Below are positions 10,912-20,854 of a DNA stretch of 64,000 nt, piece by piece. The DNA is taken from the NCBI RefSeq assembly GCF_012569925.1, contig NZ_CP046204.1, forward strand, positions 2,314 to 66,313, read 5' to 3'. Every line of letters starts with the position of its first letter. Within the stretch, counting starts at the first letter, position 1. Origin of the DNA: Enterobacteriaceae endosymbiont of Donacia cinerea (lineage in GTDB: Bacteria; Pseudomonadota; Gammaproteobacteria; Enterobacterales; Enterobacteriaceae). The notes under the pieces are model-generated. The model did no database searches. It saw only the letters and a list, made by a program, of their open reading frames with translations, and was not told where the DNA came from. The translations under genes were made by a program, and so were the position numbers.

Positions 10912-12318
10912 ATGAAAATAATAACTAGATTTGCACCCAGTCCGACTGGTTATCTACATATAGGAAATATTCGTACTGCTTTATATTCATGGTTGTTTGC
11001 CAGAAAAAATCAAGGTAAATTTATATTACGAATTGAAAATACTGATTTTAAAAGATCAAAAAAAATTTTTATTAAAAATATTATTGATACTTTACAATGG
11101 TTAAATATTGATTGGGATGAAGGGCCTTATTTACAAAGTGAAAGAATAAATAGATATAATAATGTTATTAACAACATGTTACATAATAAAAAAGCCTATA
11201 AATGTTATTGTTCTAAACAAGAATTAGAAACAAATAAACAAAAACAAATTATAAATGGAGAAAAAATTAAATATAATGGTCATTGTCGTAATAATAAATT
11301 AAAAAATGATAAAAAATTACCTTATGTAATAAGATTACGTATCCCAAAAAATAAATATATTATATTTACAGATACAATTAGGGGTAAAATAAAATTTAAT
11401 AATAATGAATTAGATGATTTTATAATTCAAAGAACAGATGGAATGCCTACTTATAATTTTTGTGTAGTAATAGATGATTGGGATATGAAAATTACTCATA
11501 TAATTAGAGGAGAAGATCATATAAATAATACTCCTAAACAAATACATATTATTAATGCTATTGGAGCAAATATTCCTATCTATACTCATGTTTCTATAAT
11601 TACAGATAAATTAGGAAAAAAAATTTCAAAAAGAAATAATAATTTAAATATTTTAAAATATAAGGAAAATGGTTATTTATCATTTGCTTTATTAAATTAT
11701 ATTTTACGTTTAGGATGGTCTTATGGAAATAAAGAAATTTTTTCATTAGAAGAAATGAAAAAATTATTTAATTTAAAAAACTTAAATAAGTCGTCTAGTA
11801 TTTTTGATATAAAAAAATTAAACTGGTTTAATAAACATTATTTAAATAAATTATCACAAAATGATATGATTAATTATATAAAAAAAATTTGTATTAAAAA
11901 TAATATCAATATTAATAATGGGCCAAAATTAGAAAATCTATATAAAATATTTTACAAAAGATGTAATTCAATCAATGAAATAAAAAATTTATGTTTTATT
12001 TTTTATAATAATCCAAATTATAAAGAAATTATTTTAATTAAAAATTATTTAAATATAAAAGATAAAATAATTTTAGAAATATTTAAAAAAAAATTAGTTA
12101 ATATTAACATATGGTCTTTAAAAAACATAGATGATGTTTTAAAAATAATAATATACAAATTAAATATATCTTTTAAAAAATTAGCTATGACATTACGTTT
12201 AGCTATCACTGGATTAGAAAACACTCCTCCTATTAATTATGTAATTTATTTAATGGGTAAAGAAAAAATTCTATTTCATATTAAAAATGCAATAAATTTC
12301 ATTAAATTTAATATATAA
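10912..12318 (+). CDS. gltX: Glutamyl-tRNA synthetase
   Basis: Class I synthetase charging tRNA-Glu. The 468 aa compare with 471 in E. coli. The HIGH-type motif PSPTGYLHIG is at residues 9-18 and the KMSKS-type KKISKR near residue 237. A CYC...HC cluster near residues 98-127 corresponds to the zinc site of the E. coli enzyme. RGEDHINNTPKQ and the C-terminal anticodon-binding helices are present. The gene diverges from the Val-Lys tRNA pair exactly as in E. coli. Confidence 0.97.
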   Translation: MKIITRFAPSPTGYLHIGNIRTALYSWLFARKNQGKFILRIENTDFKRSKKIFIKNIIDTLQWLNIDWDEGPYLQSERINRYNNVINNMLHNKKAYKCYCSKQELETNKQKQIINGEKIKYNGHCRNNKLKNDKKLPYVIRLRIPKNKYIIFTDTIRGKIKFNNNELDDFIIQRTDGMPTYNFCVVIDDWDMKITHIIRGEDHINNTPKQIHIINAIGANIPIYTHVSIITDKLGKKISKRNNNLNILKYKENGYLSFALLNYILRLGWSYGNKEIFSLEEMKKLFNLKNLNKSSSIFDIKKLNWFNKHYLNKLSQNDMINYIKKICIKNNININNGPKLENLYKIFYKRCNSINEIKNLCFIFYNNPNYKEIILIKNYLNIKDKIILEIFKKKLVNINIWSLKNIDDVLKIIIYKLNISFKKLAMTLRLAITGLENTPPINYVIYLMGKEKILFHIKNAINFIKFNI

Positions 12319-12378
12319 TAAAACATAAAATTCGTTTTTTAACATACACTAATTAATAATTTATTTTATTTATTTATA

Positions 12379-12699
12379 TTAATTCCTTAATTTAGGTGTT
12401 ATTAATTGTTTTTTTATTGCATATGCTAATTCATCTAATGATGAATTTTCTGGATGTTCATTTTCTAATGGTTCTCCTGATAATTGTGCTTCTGCTAAAT
12501 AAGTATGTATTGGTTGTCCATTATCATCTTCCATTACTACATGGTACCATGGTTTACTACGTAATGTTATACTTTCTGCAACTTCATCAATTTTAGGATC
12601 ACTTAAAGAATATTCAGGATCAACATCAACTATAACTCCTAAAAAACCTAATAATTTATGTCTTACTTGTTGACCAATACCAAATTTGCTGGTAATCAT
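12379..12699 (-). CDS. hspQ: Heat shock protein HspQ
   Basis: Small hemimethylated-DNA-binding/heat-shock protein; in E. coli it is a specificity-enhancing factor for Lon protease and affects DnaA stability. The 106 aa (E. coli 105) align along the whole length, including [43 protein letters not shown] and the LRN C-terminus. It is one of the best-conserved proteins of the window, which suggests a kept function. AGGA precedes the ATG by 8 nt. It is divergent from alr across a spacer containing the palindrome at 12754-12768. Confidence 0.96.
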   Translation of the reverse strand: MITSKFGIGQQVRHKLLGFLGVIVDVDPEYSLSDPKIDEVAESITLRSKPWYHVVMEDDNGQPIHTYLAEAQLSGEPLENEHPENSSLDELAYAIKKQLITPKLRN

Positions 12700-12753
12700 T
12701 ATTAAGATCCTTTCTAAGAAATATTACAGTTCTCTAGAATTAATTATATAATA

Positions 12754-12768
12754 AACTTCTTTGAAGTT
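12754..12768. promoter_or_regulatory. Palindrome in the hspQ/alr divergent spacer
   Basis: AACTTC-TTT-GAAGTT is a perfect 6-bp inverted repeat, centred about 60 nt upstream of hspQ and 95 nt upstream of alr. On the minus strand it supplies CTTCAAA, one base from the sigma-32 -35 consensus CTTGAAA, but no C-rich -10 element follows. It could be an operator, a heat-shock promoter remnant or chance. Confidence 0.3.
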
Positions 12769-12855
12769 AAATATTAATTTATACTAAATCATAAAAATGA
12801 AACATAATTTTATATTTTAATAAAAATTTTATTTTTTAAAGGAAGAATCAATATT

Positions 12856-13938
12856 ATGATAAGACCAATTTGTGCTATTATTAATACTAATGCATTAAAA
12901 AATAATTTAAAAGTAATTAAAAATATTGCACATAAATCTAAAATTTGGGCAGTATTAAAAGCAGATGCTTACGGTCATGGTATTAAAAATATTTTTCCTT
13001 TTATTAAAAATGATACTGATGGTTTTGCTGTTTTAACACTAGATGAAGCTATATTTTTAAGAGAAAATGGCTATAATAAACCTATTCTTTTATTAGAAGG
13101 TTTTTTTAATAAAGAAGAATTATATTTAATTTACAAATATTTCTTAACTATAACTCTACATAGTAAATGGCAACTTAATAATTTAATTAAATATAAATCA
13201 AAATATCCACTTAATATATATATTAAAATTAATAGTGGAATGAATAGATTAGGATTCTCAGTAAAAAATATTATAAAAATAATTAATATTATTAAAAATC
13301 AAATTAATGTTTATAAAATTACTTTAATGACTCATTTTGCTGATGCATCAAAAAATTCTAACTTTATAAAAAAACAAATAAATAATATTAAAAAAAATAT
13401 TCGTAATTATTATAATTTTTCATGTTCATTTGCTAATTCTGCAGCTATATTATGGCATTCATATAGTCATTATGACTGGATTAGAACTGGAATTATTTTA
13501 TATGGAGCCTCGCCAACTGGTAATTGGAAAGATATTTCTAAAAAAAATATAAAACCTGTTATGACTTTAAAAAGTAAAATAATATCTATACAAAAAATAT
13601 CTTCTGGAGAAATCATAGGATATAATAATGGTCAATGTTGTACAAATAAAAAACATATAATAGGTATCATTGCATGTGGATATGCAGATGGTTATCCCAG
13701 AAATATAAATAATAAGACATATGTTTTAGTAAAAGGTATGAAAACATTAATATTAGGAAACATATCTATGGATATGATTGCAGTAGATTTAACAAATATT
13801 AAAACAGCTAAAGTAGGAAGTTCAGTAGAATTATGGGGAGAAAATATTAAAATAGATGACGTTGCTAAATCTTCTAATACCATCGGTTATGAGTTAATGT
13901 GTTCTGTTTCTAAAAGAGTACCCAGAATTTTAAAATAA
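12856..13938 (+). CDS. alr: Alanine racemase
   Basis: PLP-dependent enzyme making D-alanine for peptidoglycan peptide stems. The 360 aa match E. coli Alr (359). The PLP lysine lies in AVLKADAYGHG (residues 32-42). NSGMNRLGF, IRTGIILYGASP, the catalytic tyrosine segment ACGYADGYPR and SMDMIAVDL are intact. AAAGGAAGAA precedes the start. With murB, dapA/B/D and mreBCD it indicates that a real cell wall is still made. Confidence 0.96.
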   Translation: MIRPICAIINTNALKNNLKVIKNIAHKSKIWAVLKADAYGHGIKNIFPFIKNDTDGFAVLTLDEAIFLRENGYNKPILLLEGFFNKEELYLIYKYFLTITLHSKWQLNNLIKYKSKYPLNIYIKINSGMNRLGFSVKNIIKIINIIKNQINVYKITLMTHFADASKNSNFIKKQINNIKKNIRNYYNFSCSFANSAAILWHSYSHYDWIRTGIILYGASPTGNWKDISKKNIKPVMTLKSKIISIQKISSGEIIGYNNGQCCTNKKHIIGIIACGYADGYPRNINNKTYVLVKGMKTLILGNISMDMIAVDLTNIKTAKVGSSVELWGENIKIDDVAKSSNTIGYELMCSVSKRVPRILK

Positions 13939-13990
13939 TTTTTTTAAAATTTTAAAAATTAAAATATAAAAAAAATAATAAATTTTATAA

Positions 13991-15619
13991 TTATTTATCT
14001 ATTATTTTATATAAATCTTTTATATTTATTCTAAAAAATAATGGTTTAAATTTATTAATTTTTCTATTAATTAAAGGAAACATGATATTATCAATACATA
14101 ATTTTTTTTTTAAAAATAACTCTGTTTTTTTAGATAAAATAGGCATAATCGGCTTAATATATATCATTATTACACGAAACATATTAATACCCATAGAACA
14201 AATATTTTGAACTTTATTTTTTTTTAAGTTATCTTTAATTAAAATCCATGGTTTATATTTATCAATATAATAATTAGCTATATCAGATAAGACTATTATT
14301 TGTTTAATAACATGACTAAATTTACATTCTATAAAATATTTATGAATAATTTCAGATTTTTTAACAAATTTTAAATAAAAAGACATATCAATATTTTTAG
14401 ATAAATTATCATTAAAATAATTATTAATAAAATACGAATTTCTTGAAGCTAAATTCACAATCTTATTTACAATATCTCCATTTATTTTATAAACAAAATC
14501 AGAAAAATTAAAATCAATATCATTGATATCAGATGATAATTTAGAAGCATAATAATAACGTAAACTATCAGAATCTAAAATATCTAACCATTTTTTTGCA
14601 GTAATAAAATTATCCTTGGATTTAGACATTTTATATCCATTTAATGTTACATGACCATGAACAAATAATTTAGTAGGTTTTCTGAAATTACTTCCTTCTA
14701 GCATTGCTGGCCAAAATAAACTATGAAAATAAATAATATCTTTTCCAATAAAATGATATAATTCTGTATTAGAATTTTTTTTCCACCATTCATAAAAATT
14801 TATTTTTTTATTATCACATAAATTTTTAAAAGTACTTATATAACCTATTGGAGCATCTAACCATACATAAAAATATTTATTAATAGTTTTAGGTATTTTA
14901 AAACCAAAATATGGACTATCTCTAGTAATATCCCATTCTTTTAAACCTAAAATAAACCATTCTTGTACCTTATTTCTTATTTTTTGATCTAAAACACCAG
15001 AATTAATCCAATTTTTTAAAAAATTAAAAAATTGAGGTAAATCGAAAAAAAAATGTTCAGAATTACATAATATAGGAGTTGTTTGAGATAAAATAGAAAT
15101 TGGAGTAATTAAATCAATAGATGAATAAGTTGTTCCACAATTTTCACAATGATCACCATATTGATTTATAGAATTACAATTGGGACATTTTCCTTTTACA
15201 AATCTATCAGGTAAAAACATATTATAAACGAAATCATATAATTGCTGAATAATTTTTTTTTTGATAAATTTTCTTTTTTTTAAACGATTAAAAATTAATT
15301 TTGAAAAAAAAAAATTTTCATGGCTATGTGTAGTATAATAATTATCGTAACTAATATTAAATTTCTTTAAATCTGTAATATGTTCATAATATATTTTATT
15401 AATCATATCTTCTGGACTTATTTTTAATTGCAGAGATTTTAGCATGACAGGAGTACCGTGTGCATCATCAGCACAAATAAAATATACTTTATTTCCGTAC
15501 ATACGATGGTATCTAACCCAAATATCCGCTTGTATATGTTCTAACATATGTCCTAAATGAATACTACCATTAGAATAAGGTAAAGCACAAGTAACTAGTA
15601 TTTTTTTTTTTAATGACAT
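13991..15619 (-). CDS. metG: Methionyl-tRNA synthetase
   Basis: Class I synthetase charging initiator and elongator tRNA-Met. HIGH region CALPYSNGSIHLGHM (residues 11-25), zinc knuckle CPNC...CENC near 145-161, and KMSKSKDN. The 542 aa stop after the anticodon-binding domain; the roughly 130-residue C-terminal dimerisation/tRNA-binding domain of E. coli MetG (677 aa) is absent, as in other reduced symbionts. The core should be active as a monomer. An 11-A run lies in codons 3-7. It is last in a same-strand series from ftsY through metG. Confidence 0.96.
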   Translation of the reverse strand: MSLKKKILVTCALPYSNGSIHLGHMLEHIQADIWVRYHRMYGNKVYFICADDAHGTPVMLKSLQLKISPEDMINKIYYEHITDLKKFNISYDNYYTTHSHENFFFSKLIFNRLKKRKFIKKKIIQQLYDFVYNMFLPDRFVKGKCPNCNSINQYGDHCENCGTTYSSIDLITPISILSQTTPILCNSEHFFFDLPQFFNFLKNWINSGVLDQKIRNKVQEWFILGLKEWDITRDSPYFGFKIPKTINKYFYVWLDAPIGYISTFKNLCDNKKINFYEWWKKNSNTELYHFIGKDIIYFHSLFWPAMLEGSNFRKPTKLFVHGHVTLNGYKMSKSKDNFITAKKWLDILDSDSLRYYYASKLSSDINDIDFNFSDFVYKINGDIVNKIVNLASRNSYFINNYFNDNLSKNIDMSFYLKFVKKSEIIHKYFIECKFSHVIKQIIVLSDIANYYIDKYKPWILIKDNLKKNKVQNICSMGINMFRVIMIYIKPIMPILSKKTELFLKKKLCIDNIMFPLINRKINKFKPLFFRINIKDLYKIIDK

Positions 15620-15682
15620 AATATTTTATTATCTTTATATAATTAAACAAAATTAAAAATTTAATTAATATTTTTTAAAATA

Positions 15683-16204
15683 TTAATAGAAAATTTTCGT
15701 TATAATATTATTACAAATAGGATACAATAAATATAAAGAAAATATTAAATATAAATAACAAAAAATATCTTCCTTAAGAAAATTTTTAGTAATAAGTGGT
15801 AATTTAAATTTTTTTTTATAAGGCCATAATAATGGAACTCCATATGGAGTTAATATATCTGCAATAATATGACTACAATAACCTATAATTAAACCTAATT
15901 TAACATCAAAAATGCAATTTAATTTTAAATGAATAGAAAAAATTATAAAACTTAAAATTAAAACTGATAGTAAACTATGTGTAAATCCTCTATGTCCAAA
16001 TATTTTATTAATTAAATATGATAAAATTTTAATTCTACGTCCTAAAATAGATTTAGGATTATCAATATCAGGCAATAAACATGTAATAATGGAAACAGGA
16101 ATAATACGCCACCAATCATCATGATACATAATATTAGAAAATATAAAATGTTGTATTAAAATACTACTAGCTATTGTAAATATTATATGTCCTTTAACTG
16201 TCAT
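15683..16204 (-). CDS. ydjM: Inner-membrane metal-dependent hydrolase family protein (YdjM-like)
   Basis: Polytopic membrane protein of the YdjM/YbcI family (DUF457), whose biochemical role is unsettled. The N-terminus MTVKGHIIFTIA, CLLPDIDNPKSILGRR, FGHRGFTHSLL and SHIIADILTPYGVPLLWP match E. coli YdjM closely. The conserved His/Asp residues that give the family its putative metal site are all kept. At 173 aa it is shorter than E. coli (196), mostly at the C-terminus. In E. coli ydjM is LexA-controlled. It starts 19 nt after rnb and is probably co-transcribed with it. Survival of an uncharacterised membrane protein in so reduced a genome is notable. Confidence 0.85.
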   Translation of the reverse strand: MTVKGHIIFTIASSILIQHFIFSNIMYHDDWWRIIPVSIITCLLPDIDNPKSILGRRIKILSYLINKIFGHRGFTHSLLSVLILSFIIFSIHLKLNCIFDVKLGLIIGYCSHIIADILTPYGVPLLWPYKKKFKLPLITKNFLKEDIFCYLYLIFSLYLLYPICNNIITKIFY

Positions 16205-16223
16205 ACTTACCTAATATAAAAAA

Positions 16224-18170
16224 TTAAATTATTTTAGCAATAATACCACTAATATTCACTTCTTTTATAATTACCTTTATTTTATCAGTAACTTTATAAA
16301 ATAACTTATTTTTAATATAAATAACACCTTTTTCCTGATTAATATTAATATAATCTATATTAGAATACAAAAACTTTTTAGGAACAAACGCATAAGCTCC
16401 ATTTTTAACAAATCTTATTTTGATTCCATAATAAAATATATCAATTATTTCAGAAATAAAAATTTTACTACGAATTGATATATTTTTAAAATATTGTAAA
16501 TATAAAAAATTAGATAAATCATTTTTTGCTTTTTTATGTAAATAACGTTTTTTATTCATATTAATAAATATATCATTTAAAGGTTTTGCTATACTATATT
16601 TTTTATTTATAATTGCTTTAATTAATCTATGATTGACCATATCTCCAAATTTACGTATAGGAGATGTCCAAGTAGCATATCTTTTTAATCCTAAAGAAAA
16701 ATGAGGACCGGGTTTTGTATTGAATAATGTAATTAATTGATATTTTTTTATTCTATTTAAAATAAAAGATGCCTTTAAATCATATAATTTATTATATATT
16801 TCTTTATAACCTTTTAAAGTTGTTAAAAATGATTTATTATACTTGATATTACACTCATTTAATAGTTCAATTATTTTATTTATTTTATTTATATTAAAAC
16901 CATAGTATACATTATATACTCCAAAACCTAATTTTTTATATAATATTTCAGATGCACATATATTTGCTGTAATCATAGCAGTTTCAATTATCTTATGTGC
17001 TATTCTTTTTTTCTCTATTATTATATCTACTATTTGTCCTTTATCTCCAAAAATAAATTTATAATCAGTATTATTAAAATCTACAATATTTTGACAATTC
17101 CATTTTTTACGATATAAGTAAAACTTATATAGAAAAATAATCTGTTGTTTTATTTTATTATTATCTGGTTCCCAATTACCTGTTTTTTCTAACCAATTAG
17201 AAACATCATGATAATTTAATTTTGCATTAGATTTTATCCAACCTGTAAAAAAAATTATTTTTTTAGATAAAGAACCATTTTTATGAATTATCATTTTACA
17301 AATTAAAACTGGTCTTTTTTGATTAGGATTTAAAGAACAAAAATTTTCTGATAAAATTTTTGGTAATAAAGGAATTGTTAATCCTGGTAAATAATTAGTA
17401 AACATTCTTTTTGAGGCAATTTGATCTATTTCATTATCTTTTTCAATATAAGCCGTAGGATCTGCAATAGCTACATAAACTAATAATTTTTTTTCAGATA
17501 TTTTTTCTATATATAATGCATCATCTATATCTTTGGTATCTTTATTATCTATTGTAATAAAACATAGTTTAGTTAAATCTTTTCTATATAAATTATCATC
17601 TAAAAGTTTTATTTTCTTACATAAACTACTTTTAGGAGAATTAATTGAAAGATTATATTTTAATAAAATAGTCCACCATGGAATTAAATATTTATTATCT
17701 TTATTTAAAAATTCAGTTATTTCAGCTACAAAAATATTATTTTCTCTATTTATATTTAGAGGATGTTGGATAATTTTTGCAATTACTTTGTCTCCATTTT
17801 TAATGATATTTTTTATATTTTTTTTTATATTACATTTTATTATATTTTTATATAAAATTTTTTTTTCCGGAATTATATAAATAATATTATTTTTTTTTTT
17901 AATTATTCCTTCAAAAAAATTAATATTAGATTTTAATAATCTAATTGGAATAACTTGTAATTGATTATTATCATTTTTTATGTTAGCTAAAATATAATCT
18001 CCTTCCATGATATATTTTAAATAAATATAAGGTATATTATATATATAATTTTTATCTGTTTCTAAAATTCCTGTTTTTTGATTTAAAATTTTTACGCAAC
18101 CCTTAATAGGTGGTAAATTTTTTTTAAATTTTTTTTTAAGTTGCAAAAGTAAAAAATTATTATAAAGCAT
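16224..18170 (-). CDS. rnb: Exoribonuclease II
   Basis: Processive 3'-5' exonuclease that degrades single-stranded RNA. The 648 aa match E. coli RNase II (644) with two N-terminal cold-shock OB folds, the RNB catalytic domain and a C-terminal S1 domain. The four metal-binding aspartates lie in IDNKDTKDIDDALY near residues 200-213. The downstream segments GPHFSLGLKRYATWTSPIRK and the KVTD S1 region are intact. Lysine/asparagine enrichment is strong. Confidence 0.95.
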   Translation of the reverse strand: MLYNNFLLLQLKKKFKKNLPPIKGCVKILNQKTGILETDKNYIYNIPYIYLKYIMEGDYILANIKNDNNQLQVIPIRLLKSNINFFEGIIKKKNNIIYIIPEKKILYKNIIKCNIKKNIKNIIKNGDKVIAKIIQHPLNINRENNIFVAEITEFLNKDNKYLIPWWTILLKYNLSINSPKSSLCKKIKLLDDNLYRKDLTKLCFITIDNKDTKDIDDALYIEKISEKKLLVYVAIADPTAYIEKDNEIDQIASKRMFTNYLPGLTIPLLPKILSENFCSLNPNQKRPVLICKMIIHKNGSLSKKIIFFTGWIKSNAKLNYHDVSNWLEKTGNWEPDNNKIKQQIIFLYKFYLYRKKWNCQNIVDFNNTDYKFIFGDKGQIVDIIIEKKRIAHKIIETAMITANICASEILYKKLGFGVYNVYYGFNINKINKIIELLNECNIKYNKSFLTTLKGYKEIYNKLYDLKASFILNRIKKYQLITLFNTKPGPHFSLGLKRYATWTSPIRKFGDMVNHRLIKAIINKKYSIAKPLNDIFINMNKKRYLHKKAKNDLSNFLYLQYFKNISIRSKIFISEIIDIFYYGIKIRFVKNGAYAFVPKKFLYSNIDYININQEKGVIYIKNKLFYKVTDKIKVIIKEVNISGIIAKII

Positions 18171-18217
18171 AATATTAATTATTAACCATTCTTTTAATTA
18201 AGAATTTTTTTTGATTA

Positions 18218-18736
18218 TTAAAATGGTATATCATCTTCAAAATCAAGAAGATTTTCATTTTTATTAACAGACAATTCATCATTATTATTTTTTTCTATAT
18301 TATTAGATACATTAATTTTTTTTTTCCAATTATTTTTAATTTCTTTAGAATTTTTTTCTTTATTTAATAAATTATTATCATGTTGACGTAAATTATTTAA
18401 CATTTGCATAATGCCTCCTACGCTGACAATTATTTCAGTTATATAATTATCTTGACCATTTTGGTTTTGCCATTTTCGAGTTTGTAAATAACCTTCAATA
18501 TATACTTGAGATCCTTTTTTTAAATATTCATTCGAAATTTCTGCTAATTTTCCAAAAATAACAATACGATGCCATTCAGTTTTTTCTTTATTTTCTCCAG
18601 TATTTTTATCTTTCCAAGTATTTGAAGTTGCTACTATAATATTTACAACAGGATTACCATTAGGCATATAACGTATTTCAGGATCTTTACCTAAAAAACC
18701 AATAATAATTACTTTATTAATACCTCTACTAGCCAT
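18218..18736 (-). CDS. ssb: Single-stranded DNA-binding protein
   Basis: Homotetrameric ssDNA-binding protein for replication and repair. The N-terminal OB fold (residues 1-112) begins [22 protein letters not shown] and includes [24 protein letters not shown] disordered Asn/Lys-rich linker follows, then the acidic partner-binding tip DFEDDIPF. 172 aa against 178 in E. coli. GGATTT precedes the ATG. Confidence 0.97.
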   Translation of the reverse strand: MASRGINKVIIIGFLGKDPEIRYMPNGNPVVNIIVATSNTWKDKNTGENKEKTEWHRIVIFGKLAEISNEYLKKGSQVYIEGYLQTRKWQNQNGQDNYITEIIVSVGGIMQMLNNLRQHDNNLLNKEKNSKEIKNNWKKKINVSNNIEKNNNDELSVNKNENLLDFEDDIPF

Positions 18737-18822
18737 TTTTAAATCCTTTTTTCTAATTAAATCTTATATAATTTTAAAATCATTAATTAATTATTACATA
18801 AAAAACATTAAAAAAATATAAA

Positions 18823-19707
18823 TCACATTAAAAATAAATTTCCAATAATAAAACGTAACTTTTTCATTGCATTTTTTTCTAATTGTCTTATACGTTCTGC
18901 AGATATACCATAATAATTTGCTAATTCTTGTAATGTAGTTTTTTTTTTATTTTTGTTTAACCACCTTAAATTAATGATATTACGACTACGATAATCTAAT
19001 TTTAGCATAGCTTTATATAGTTTATTTGAAATAAATTTACTCCAATTATCTTTTTCAATTATATTTGCAAAATTAGAGTTATGATCTTTAAGAAAGATGT
19101 TAGAATTGTCTTTTTTATTTTTAAAATTATCTTTCATATTATTATTATCACTCATATCTTGAGCTGACATACGTGATTCCATTTCACAAACATCTTTTAT
19201 AGATACTCCTAATTCTTTTGCTACCATTTTAATTTCATCTTGATTAAACCATCCTAATCTTTGTTTGGCTTTACGTAAATTAAAAAATAGTTTTCTTTGT
19301 GCTTTAGTAGTAGCAACTTTTACTATTCTCCAATTACGTAAAACGTATTCATGTATTTCTGCTTTTATCCAATGAATAGCAAAAGATACTAATCGAACAC
19401 CGATTTCTGGGTTAAATCTACGTACAGCTTTCATTAAACCTATATTACCTTCTTGAATAAGATCTGCTTGTTGTAATCCATATCCTGAATAATATTTAGC
19501 TACATGTATAACAAATCTTAGATGTGATAAAATTAATTTTTTAGCAGCTTCTAAATCTCCTTTAAAATATAATTTTTTTGATAATTCTTGTTCTTCATCA
19601 GAAGTTAATATTGGATAATTATTTGTAATATATATATAAGAATCTAATGTACCTATAGGTACAATAATAGAAGATCTTAAATTAGAGGTAAATATATTTT
19701 TATACAT
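18823..19707 (-). CDS. rpoH: RNA polymerase heat-shock sigma factor RpoH (sigma-32)
   Basis: Alternative sigma factor directing transcription of chaperone and protease genes. Region 2 ([41 protein letters not shown]), the RpoH box around [17 protein letters not shown], and region 4 ([28 protein letters not shown]) are all present. I place the start at ATG 19707 (294 aa), because GGAGG lies 5 nt before it. The longer frame from 19719 would begin with TTG and read through that ribosome site. Downstream of ftsY as in E. coli, with ftsE and ftsX lost between them. Confidence 0.96.
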   Translation of the reverse strand: MYKNIFTSNLRSSIIVPIGTLDSYIYITNNYPILTSDEEQELSKKLYFKGDLEAAKKLILSHLRFVIHVAKYYSGYGLQQADLIQEGNIGLMKAVRRFNPEIGVRLVSFAIHWIKAEIHEYVLRNWRIVKVATTKAQRKLFFNLRKAKQRLGWFNQDEIKMVAKELGVSIKDVCEMESRMSAQDMSDNNNMKDNFKNKKDNSNIFLKDHNSNFANIIEKDNWSKFISNKLYKAMLKLDYRSRNIINLRWLNKNKKKTTLQELANYYGISAERIRQLEKNAMKKLRFIIGNLFLM

Positions 19708-19765
19708 TAATTCCTCCAAAAATAAAATATTATTAATATTTTAAATTAATCTTAATAAAAATTAA

Positions 19766-20731
19766 TTAATAATCTGTAAAAATTGCATTAATAAAATCTT
19801 TTGCGTTAAATAAACGTAAGTCTGTTATTTTTTCTCCACAACCTATAAATCTTATTGGTATATTAAATTCATTTGCTAAAGAAAAAATAATCCCCCCTTT
19901 TGCTGTTCCGTCTATTTTAGTTAAAGTAATACCGCTAACTCCAATATTCTTATGAAATGTTTTTAATTGATTAATAGAATTTTGTCCAATATTTGCATCT
20001 AAAACTAACATAATTTCATCTACAACCATATTATTATTTTTTTTTATTACACGTACAATTTTTTTTAGTTCTTCCATAAGAAGAATATTATTATGTAATC
20101 TACCTGATGTATCAGCAATTAAAATATCTATTTGTTTTTTTTTAGCTTGAAAAATTGCATCAAAAATAACTGCTGAACTTTCTTTTTTTTTAGAATTATA
20201 TATAAAAAAACTATTACTTTTTTTACTCCAAGTAAATAATTGTTCGTGTGCCCCAGCTCTAAATGTGTCTCCAGAAGCTAAAAGAACAGATTTGTTTTTT
20301 TTATGAAAATAATATGCTAATTTTCCAATTGTAGTTGTTTTACCTACTCCATTAACACCTATTATTAATATTATAAATGGTTTTTTTACATTTTTATTAA
20401 TTAAAAGAGGAATTTCTACTGGAAGTAAAATATTTAACATTTCTATCTTTAGATATTTATATAATTGAGAAGGATCTTCTAATTTATTTAATTGTACATA
20501 TTTTTTTGTTAAATTAATAATTTTTTTTGCAGTATGTATACTTATATCAGAAATAATTAATTTTTCTTGTAATTTATTAAATAAATTTTTATCAATAGTA
20601 TTTGTTTTTTTAAAAATTTTAATAATTTTTTTACTAATATTTTTACTTGTTTTAATTAACTTTTTTTTTAAATAATTAAAAAAACTCATTTTTTTTTCAT
20701 TTTTTTGAATTATACTTTTTTTATTTATCAT
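19766..20731 (-). CDS. ftsY: Signal recognition particle receptor FtsY
   Basis: SRP receptor GTPase that docks SRP-ribosome complexes at the inner membrane. The 321 aa are essentially the NG domain; the roughly 190-residue acidic N-terminal A domain of E. coli FtsY (497 aa) is missing, leaving a short basic lead. G1 GVNGVGKTTTIGKLA, G2 DTFRAGAHEQL, G3 DTSGRL and G4 TKIDGTAKGG are intact. It diverges from rsmD as in E. coli. Confidence 0.96.
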   Translation of the reverse strand: MINKKSIIQKNEKKMSFFNYLKKKLIKTSKNISKKIIKIFKKTNTIDKNLFNKLQEKLIISDISIHTAKKIINLTKKYVQLNKLEDPSQLYKYLKIEMLNILLPVEIPLLINKNVKKPFIILIIGVNGVGKTTTIGKLAYYFHKKNKSVLLASGDTFRAGAHEQLFTWSKKSNSFFIYNSKKKESSAVIFDAIFQAKKKQIDILIADTSGRLHNNILLMEELKKIVRVIKKNNNMVVDEIMLVLDANIGQNSINQLKTFHKNIGVSGITLTKIDGTAKGGIIFSLANEFNIPIRFIGCGEKITDLRLFNAKDFINAIFTDY

Positions 20732-20854
20732 TTTTTTATAAAATTTTAAATTACCTAGTAATAAAATTACTTGATATAATTAAATAATTATTTAAATAAT
20801 ATATCAAAAATAATTTTAAAGTAATTACTATTACTAAGTTATTTTATGTAATTT

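Noticed and set aside
12396..12596. Plus-strand ORF opposite hspQ
   Set aside because: Antisense shadow made of Leu/Val/His codons complementary to hspQ.
19707..19719. Four-codon longer rpoH starting at TTG
   Set aside because: The extension consists of the GGAGG ribosome site itself; ATG 19707 is the proper start.
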